A stretch of 16,999 nucleotides of DNA, from NCBI GenBank assembly GCA_002320485.1, contig DCKW01000102.1:1-16999 (forward strand), read 5' to 3'. This document shows positions 13,149 to 16,999 of the stretch, one piece after another. The notes under the pieces are model-generated. The model ran no database searches, was not told the origin of the DNA, and saw only the letters and a program-made list of their open reading frames with translations. The stretch comes from Micavibrio sp. UBA1664. Lineage in GTDB: Bacteria; Pseudomonadota; Alphaproteobacteria; Micavibrionales; UBA1664. The stretch's first letter is position 1. Every line of letters begins with the position of its first letter. The position numbers and the translations under genes are program-made.

Positions 13149-14822
13149 ATGGTTTTGCGTTCTACAAAATACAATGATGTTTATTTTTCCGCCGATAACG
13201 GTCTGGCGGAAACACAGTATGTGTTTTTAGATGGCAATAATGTGTCTTCCGCTTGGCAAAAGCAGACACAATTTATTATTGCCGAAACGGGGTTCGGAAC
13301 TGGGCTTAATTTTCTGGCGACATGGAAGCTGTTTGAAGAAACGGCACCGGCAGGGCATAGACTGCATTTTATTTCCTTTGAAAAATATCCATTATCTAAA
13401 GGGGAAATACGAGAAGCCCTTTCGGTATGGAATGATGAGCTAGGGCATTATATTAATCGCTATTTGCAATTATACCCTTTACGGGTTCCAGGCCCACATA
13501 CGATCCATTTAACATCCCAAGTAACTTTAACAATATGGATTGGGGATGTAGAAGATATTTTGCCACAATGGCAGAATTTTAAGGTGGATGCATGGTTTCT
13601 GGATGGTTTCACACCGGCTAAAAATCCGGAAATGTGGACAGATTTTTTGTTTAATCACATGGCGCGTTTGTCACATTCGCAAACAACTCTGGCAAGTTTT
13701 ACTGCGGCAGGCCATGTAAGGCGCGGTTTAGCCGCCGCAGGTTTCGAAGTGACCAAGGCCAAAGGGTTCGGGCGTAAGCGCGATATGATTATGGGTCGTT
13801 TTACAGGTGAGGTAAAAAAACCATTAAAACAGCCGCAGCCATCCGTAGCGATTGTGGGGAGCGGATTGGCAGGATGTGCCTTGGCATATATCGCGCAAGT
13901 ATACGGCATAAAAGCAACCATTTATGAGGCGAAAAATACTCTGGCCGCGGCGGCCTCGGGCGGCAAGACAGGGATGATTAACCCGAAGTTGACGGCAAAG
14001 CCGACACCACAATCCGATTATTATACATCGGCTTATGCCAATGCATTAAGGGTGATGCAGCAATTACAAGAAATGTATGATATTGATTTTCAACAATGTG
14101 GCAGCCTGCATCTTTGTACCGATGAGGATAAAGACCGTCGGTTTAAGGGATATTGTGACAATCTTGGTTGGCATAACGATCATATAAAACGGGAAGAACA
14201 TCATTTATTTTATCCTGATGCAGCCTGTGTTTCACCGGTTAAATTGTGCCATGCGATGGCGGAACATGCGGACATACGAATGAATGCGCGTATTGAAAAT
14301 ATTGGGCTGCTGAAAGAGGATTATATTATTTTGGCAAACGGTTATGCCGTTAATGATTTTCTCGATACGACATTGCCCGTGCATTCGGTCAGGGGGCAAG
14401 TCAGCTGGATCAAGCCACAGGGCGGGTTGAAACGCAATATATGTTTTGGCGGATATATGACGCCGCAAAATGAAGAGGGATTCCACGTTCTCGGGGCAAG
14501 TTTCCAACCGTGGGAAACAAATATAGATGTAACGAAAGAGGATCATATCGATAACCTTGATCGTTACAACACTGCAACAAACAATGCTCTATCTTATAAT
14601 GATGTGGTCGGCGGTTGGGCGGCGTTGCGCTCATCATCAAAAGACAGATTTCCTATAGTTGGTCATCTCAATCAGAATATTTATTGTTCTGTGGCGCATG
14701 GATCGCACGGTATTATCTCAAGTTTGATGGCGGCAGAAATTATAATGGCGCAAATAATGGGCGGACCCGCTCCTGCGAGTGAATCTGTCCTAAGGGCTTT
14801 ATCGCCTGAACGGTTCTTATAG
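13149..14822 (+). CDS. mnmC: Bifunctional tRNA wobble-uridine modification enzyme MnmC
   Basis: A 557-residue fusion. Residues 1-220 form the MnmD-type methyltransferase: DVYFSADNGLAE (10-21), SAM motif ETGFGTGLNF (46-55), DGFTPAKNPEMW (152-163, Asp152 the likely catalytic-site acid) and AGHVRRGLAAAGF. Residues 230-557 form the FAD-dependent oxidoreductase: dinucleotide-binding VGSGLAG (236-242), AAASGGKTGMINPKL, and C-terminal AHGSHGIISS. MnmC removes the carboxymethyl group from cmnm5s2U34 and methylates the product to mnm5s2U34 in tRNAs for Lys, Glu and Gln. It is about 110 residues shorter than the E. coli protein but has both domains complete. An in-frame TAA at 13143-13145 excludes a longer start. 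No Shine-Dalgarno precedes the ATG. rluD follows 39 bp later. Confidence 0.95.
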   Translation: MVLRSTKYNDVYFSADNGLAETQYVFLDGNNVSSAWQKQTQFIIAETGFGTGLNFLATWKLFEETAPAGHRLHFISFEKYPLSKGEIREALSVWNDELGHYINRYLQLYPLRVPGPHTIHLTSQVTLTIWIGDVEDILPQWQNFKVDAWFLDGFTPAKNPEMWTDFLFNHMARLSHSQTTLASFTAAGHVRRGLAAAGFEVTKAKGFGRKRDMIMGRFTGEVKKPLKQPQPSVAIVGSGLAGCALAYIAQVYGIKATIYEAKNTLAAAASGGKTGMINPKLTAKPTPQSDYYTSAYANALRVMQQLQEMYDIDFQQCGSLHLCTDEDKDRRFKGYCDNLGWHNDHIKREEHHLFYPDAACVSPVKLCHAMAEHADIRMNARIENIGLLKEDYIILANGYAVNDFLDTTLPVHSVRGQVSWIKPQGGLKRNICFGGYMTPQNEEGFHVLGASFQPWETNIDVTKEDHIDNLDRYNTATNNALSYNDVVGGWAALRSSSKDRFPIVGHLNQNIYCSVAHGSHGIISSLMAAEIIMAQIMGGPAPASESVLRALSPERFL

Positions 14823-14861
14823 CTTGTTCTTGAGTACGTGCGATGGTAAGAAACAATCATA

Positions 14862-15839
14862 ATGGATGATGATAACTGTACAATTATTGTGGGGGCGGGT
14901 GAGGCTGGGCAAAGAATGGATAAATTCTGCGCAGGTGCTTTTCCCGAATTATCGCGAGAACGTGTCAAGCAACTGATTGCCAATGGTGGTATTGCGGTGG
15001 CAGGGCAGGGGCACCTAAAACCATCTGCCAAAACAGAGGAAGGATGGTGTGTTACCTGCGTCATGCCCGAGGCCGACGATGCAGACCCTCAACCGGAAAA
15101 TATTCCTCTCGATATTGTATATGAAGATGATGATGTGATTGTTATTAACAAGGCCGCGGGAATGGTTGTCCATCCTGCCGCCGGCAACTGGACGGGAACA
15201 CTTGTCAATGCGCTGCTGTATCACTGTGGCGATACATTGTCGGGTATTGGCGGCGTAAAACGTCCGGGCATTGTGCACCGCCTTGATAAGGATACAAGCG
15301 GTGTGATGATGGTTGCGAAAAACGATCGTGCCCACTCCCATCTATCGGCGCAACTGGCTGACCGCACATTATCGCGGGTGTATCTGGCGTTGGTCTGGAA
15401 CGTTCCTGTGCCATTGGTCGGCGCAATAGATATTCCGATAGGTCGCGATCATAAAAACCGATTGAAACAGGCAGTAAAGCATGGTGACACGACGAGTGCC
15501 AGAACGGCTGTCACGCATTACCGCACGCTGGATTCCTATGATGATGCCATGGCGTTGGTTGAATGTCGTCTGGAGACCGGGCGAACCCACCAGATTCGCG
15601 TCCATATGCAGGCAAAGGGCTATCCGCTTATCGGTGATCCTCTTTATGGCGGACAAAAAACATTGCAAGTTTCGAGGGTATCACGACTGGGTGAAGGGTT
15701 TGACAAACAGGCAATTCTCGATTTTCCGAGGCAAGCTCTTCATGCATATGAAATTTCATTTATTCACCCGAGCACCGATGAGGAAATGCATTTTTCAGCG
15801 TCTATGCCAGAGGATTTGGCAAATCTCTTAAAGGGATAG
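14862..15839 (+). CDS. rluD: 23S rRNA pseudouridine synthase RluD
   Basis: A 325-residue RluA/RluD-family enzyme. Residues about 16-70 are an S4 RNA-binding domain (RMDKFCAGAFPELSRERVKQL). The catalytic domain follows with the family motif HRLDKDTSG (139-147), in which Asp142 is the nucleophile, then GRTHQIRVHM and GYPLIGDPLYGG. RluD forms pseudouridines 1911, 1915 and 1917 in helix 69 of 23S rRNA (E. coli numbering), which matters for ribosome assembly and termination. It lies 39 bp after mnmC on the same strand, so the two may be co-transcribed as an RNA-modification unit; the ribosome-binding site is weak (GGTAAG about 12 nt away). In many Alphaproteobacteria rluD is next to rpoH. Here no rpoH follows. 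Confidence 0.95.
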   Translation: MDDDNCTIIVGAGEAGQRMDKFCAGAFPELSRERVKQLIANGGIAVAGQGHLKPSAKTEEGWCVTCVMPEADDADPQPENIPLDIVYEDDDVIVINKAAGMVVHPAAGNWTGTLVNALLYHCGDTLSGIGGVKRPGIVHRLDKDTSGVMMVAKNDRAHSHLSAQLADRTLSRVYLALVWNVPVPLVGAIDIPIGRDHKNRLKQAVKHGDTTSARTAVTHYRTLDSYDDAMALVECRLETGRTHQIRVHMQAKGYPLIGDPLYGGQKTLQVSRVSRLGEGFDKQAILDFPRQALHAYEISFIHPSTDEEMHFSASMPEDLANLLKG

Positions 15840-15880
15840 TGCCTTGTTAATTATAGAGTGTTAAAATTTCATAAAAAAGG

Positions 15881-15909
15881 TTGCATTTAGATAAAATTTT
15901 ATGTAAACT
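15881..15909 (+). promoter_or_regulatory. Promoter for the rluD-downstream small RNA
   Basis: TTGCAT (15881-15886) and TAAACT (15904-15909) are separated by exactly 17 bp, each with four matches to consensus. The predicted start is about 15916. No open reading frame follows, only a terminator about 65 nt later. Confidence 0.5.
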
Positions 15910-15915
15910 TTAGTT

Positions 15916-16012
15916 ATAGGGTTTGAGTTTTGATATTTCATCTAGGGGGACGATCCTATACCCACTCTGAGTTATCTTGCCGCGGCCTGCATGATCAGGT
16001 CGCGGTTTTTTT
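15916..16012 (+). ncRNA. Candidate small RNA of about 97 nt, downstream of rluD
   Basis: A promoter and a strong intrinsic terminator bracket about 97 nt with no ribosome-binding site plus open frame. Near the predicted 5' end, TATAGGG (15915-15921) can pair with TCCTATA (15954-15960), one G-U pair included. An alternative is TAGG (15943-15946) with CCTA (15955-15958). The segment GGGGGACG (15945-15952), a short linker and a GC-rich terminator recall in outline the alphaproteobacterial MmgR/suhB (alpha-r8) sRNAs, but the diagnostic pyrimidine-rich nonamer of that family is not seen, so I do not assign it. The simplest alternative is a terminator for rluD with a chance promoter. Confidence 0.5.
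15980..16012 (+). terminator. Strong intrinsic terminator
   Basis: A 10-bp stem, CCGCGGCCTG (15980-15989) with CAGGTCGCGG (15996-16005), has one G-U pair and a 6-nt loop, and is followed by seven T. It is oriented on the plus strand, and its T-tract touches the stop codon of the convergent YjbH-like gene. It would end the candidate small RNA and any rluD read-through. Confidence 0.9.
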
Positions 16013-16999
16013 ATTTCGAATGTGTAATATCTTGCCAATGAGTTTTAATATTCCGCAACTGCCATGCATCCGTTAAATCATATAGAGGGTAAGAATTATC
16101 CAATGTTTGTCCGTGATCGCGTGCAAATGGCTCAATTGTGACGGTTTGACGACTGTTATCGGGAATATTTTTAATGCGGCCCAACGGCATGGTTAGGCGT
16201 CCGCCAAAAATCCAGTTTTCGGAATCCCTCTTTGTAACAGTTGCATCATCTTGGGCGGAATGGGTGGCATAGGCCTTTAATTGCCACCCTGCAGCGGGTT
16301 TGTATGTTGAATGAATTTGATAGCCAATATCGCCGTCGAGAAAGCGCCCTGCGCTTAAACCGAAATTCATCGGCAGGACGGGGGTATCATACCACAAATT
16401 CAAAAGGGCGCTGGTTTTTTGAATGGAATCTTCTACCGCCAGAAATGATCCCGCATAGGGAACCCGTTTCATAACACTCCACACTTCGCCGCCTAATGAA
16501 AAGGCACTGTCGTGCGGACGGTAGAGAAACTCGCCGCCAAGCCCCATAAACATTTCTTCCAGATATCCGGCGTGACCTGCAATGTAGAAATCTTCGACAA
16601 GGGTGGCAAATCCGCTGAGCATAATGCGGTTTAGGCCGAACCTGTTTTGAAGGTAGCCCAACTCGTCCTGACGGACAGGGTCGGTTCTGTTCAAAAGGCG
16701 AAATCCATTATCTTTTTTAAAATTATCATAAAGAAGATAACGGGCTGATACTGTTGCCAAAAAACTCCCCGCAAAATGAATGCGATTATTAACGATCACT
16801 TCGCTTTTAATAATGGGGGCGTGATCGCTGTCACTTAAATCCGCTTTATGATTTAATTCCAAATCCCAAACAGCCTTTAACGTTTCGCGGCATCGTCCGT
16901 TTCTGGGGGCGGCAAAACTGGCGTTATGATATATCTCATTGGCGGAGGCGGTATCTGTCAGTAACGCGCGTTCTATATCCTTGCGCATGACATGCAAAT
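16011..16999 (-). CDS. Partial YjbH-family outer-membrane protein (C-terminal part)
   Basis: The frame is open to the right edge. The first in-frame start-like codon is a TTG at 16995-16997, which is probably internal, so at least 328 C-terminal residues are present of a family whose members are usually about 700 long. GYLEEMFMGLGGEFLYRPHDSAF (about 139-161) followed by GGEVW is a close fit to the YjbH/YmcA (DUF940) family. The sequence alternates like beta strands (LNLWYDTPVLPMNFGLSAGRFLDGDIGYQIH). YjbH proteins are outer-membrane components encoded in exopolysaccharide-secretion clusters (yjbEFGH). The last residues do not end in the usual aromatic signature (HSK). No other yjb gene is inside the window; partners would lie to the right, if present. 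Confidence 0.85.
   Translation of the reverse strand, partial: LHVMRKDIERALLTDTASANEIYHNASFAAPRNGRCRETLKAVWDLELNHKADLSDSDHAPIIKSEVIVNNRIHFAGSFLATVSARYLLYDNFKKDNGFRLLNRTDPVRQDELGYLQNRFGLNRIMLSGFATLVEDFYIAGHAGYLEEMFMGLGGEFLYRPHDSAFSLGGEVWSVMKRVPYAGSFLAVEDSIQKTSALLNLWYDTPVLPMNFGLSAGRFLDGDIGYQIHSTYKPAAGWQLKAYATHSAQDDATVTKRDSENWIFGGRLTMPLGRIKNIPDNSRQTVTIEPFARDHGQTLDNSYPLYDLTDAWQLRNIKTHWQDITHSK

Noticed and set aside
14681..15064. Minus-strand frame of 127 codons across the mnmC-rluD junction
   Set aside because: It is antisense to conserved MnmC and RluD sequence and has no family resemblance.
15916..16012. Assignment of the candidate RNA to the MmgR/suhB family
   Set aside because: Only the GGGGACG-like segment and the general layout agree; the diagnostic pyrimidine-rich nonamer is not seen, so no family name was given.
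1..16999. CRISPR arrays, tRNA/rRNA genes, insertion sequences, prophage or defence islands
   Set aside because: No regularly spaced direct repeats, cloverleaf-type sequence, transposase or integrase motifs, or paired terminal inverted repeats were found by eye.

Overview
The window looks like chromosomal DNA of a Gram-negative alphaproteobacterium with a low-to-moderate GC content. The pointers are a GapR (DUF2312) gene, a COQ9 gene beside a COQ8/UbiB-type kinase gene, an FlhF/FlhG pair (typical of polar flagella), an LpxR-like outer-membrane protein, a YjbH-type outer-membrane protein and a fused MnmC. A Rhodospirillales- or Micavibrio-like lineage would fit, but the order cannot be fixed from sequence alone. 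No transposase, integrase, tRNA, rRNA or CRISPR array is visible.

Layout. (1) Positions 1-2932, minus strand: flagellar-placement genes flhF and flhG (ATGA overlap), followed by a Pro/Gln-rich open frame that runs off the left edge and may be a FliK-like protein. A good sigma-70-type promoter precedes flhF. (2) Positions 2991-5013, minus strand: a tight operon of COQ9, gapR and two unrecognised small proteins. It diverges from a plus-strand COQ8/UbiB-like kinase gene (5050-6408), so two ubiquinone-pathway genes share a 36-bp region. (3) Positions 6385-8366: an LpxR-like gene (minus) and a citrulline/arginine-hydrolase-like gene (plus) whose 5' ends overlap, so each 5' regulatory region lies inside the other gene. 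(4) Positions 8419-9199: a secreted low-complexity protein ending in a strong terminator. (5) Positions 9235-11304, minus: an M3 zinc oligopeptidase. (6) Positions 11374-12848, minus: a two-gene cassette of an XRE regulator with a PLD/TrmB-like C-terminal domain and a SAM-dependent methyltransferase. (7) Positions 12849-13148: an AT-rich intergenic region with a plus-strand terminator and no gene to terminate, so it holds a candidate small RNA or attenuator. (8) Positions 13149-15839, plus: mnmC (tRNA wobble modification) and rluD (23S pseudouridylation). (9) Positions 15881-16012: a promoter-terminator pair spaced about 100 nt apart, the best small-RNA candidate. (10) Positions 16011 to the right edge, minus: the C-terminal part of a YjbH-family outer-membrane protein.

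Most genes are recognisable housekeeping or envelope genes. The parts with least explanation are the two predicted non-coding transcripts (13.0 kb and 15.9 kb), the XRE-PLD/methyltransferase cassette, the two hypotheticals in the COQ9-gapR operon, the overlapping lpxR/ctlX 5' ends, and an FlhG without its usual N-terminal activation motif. Nothing here amounts to an obvious new defence or mobile system.
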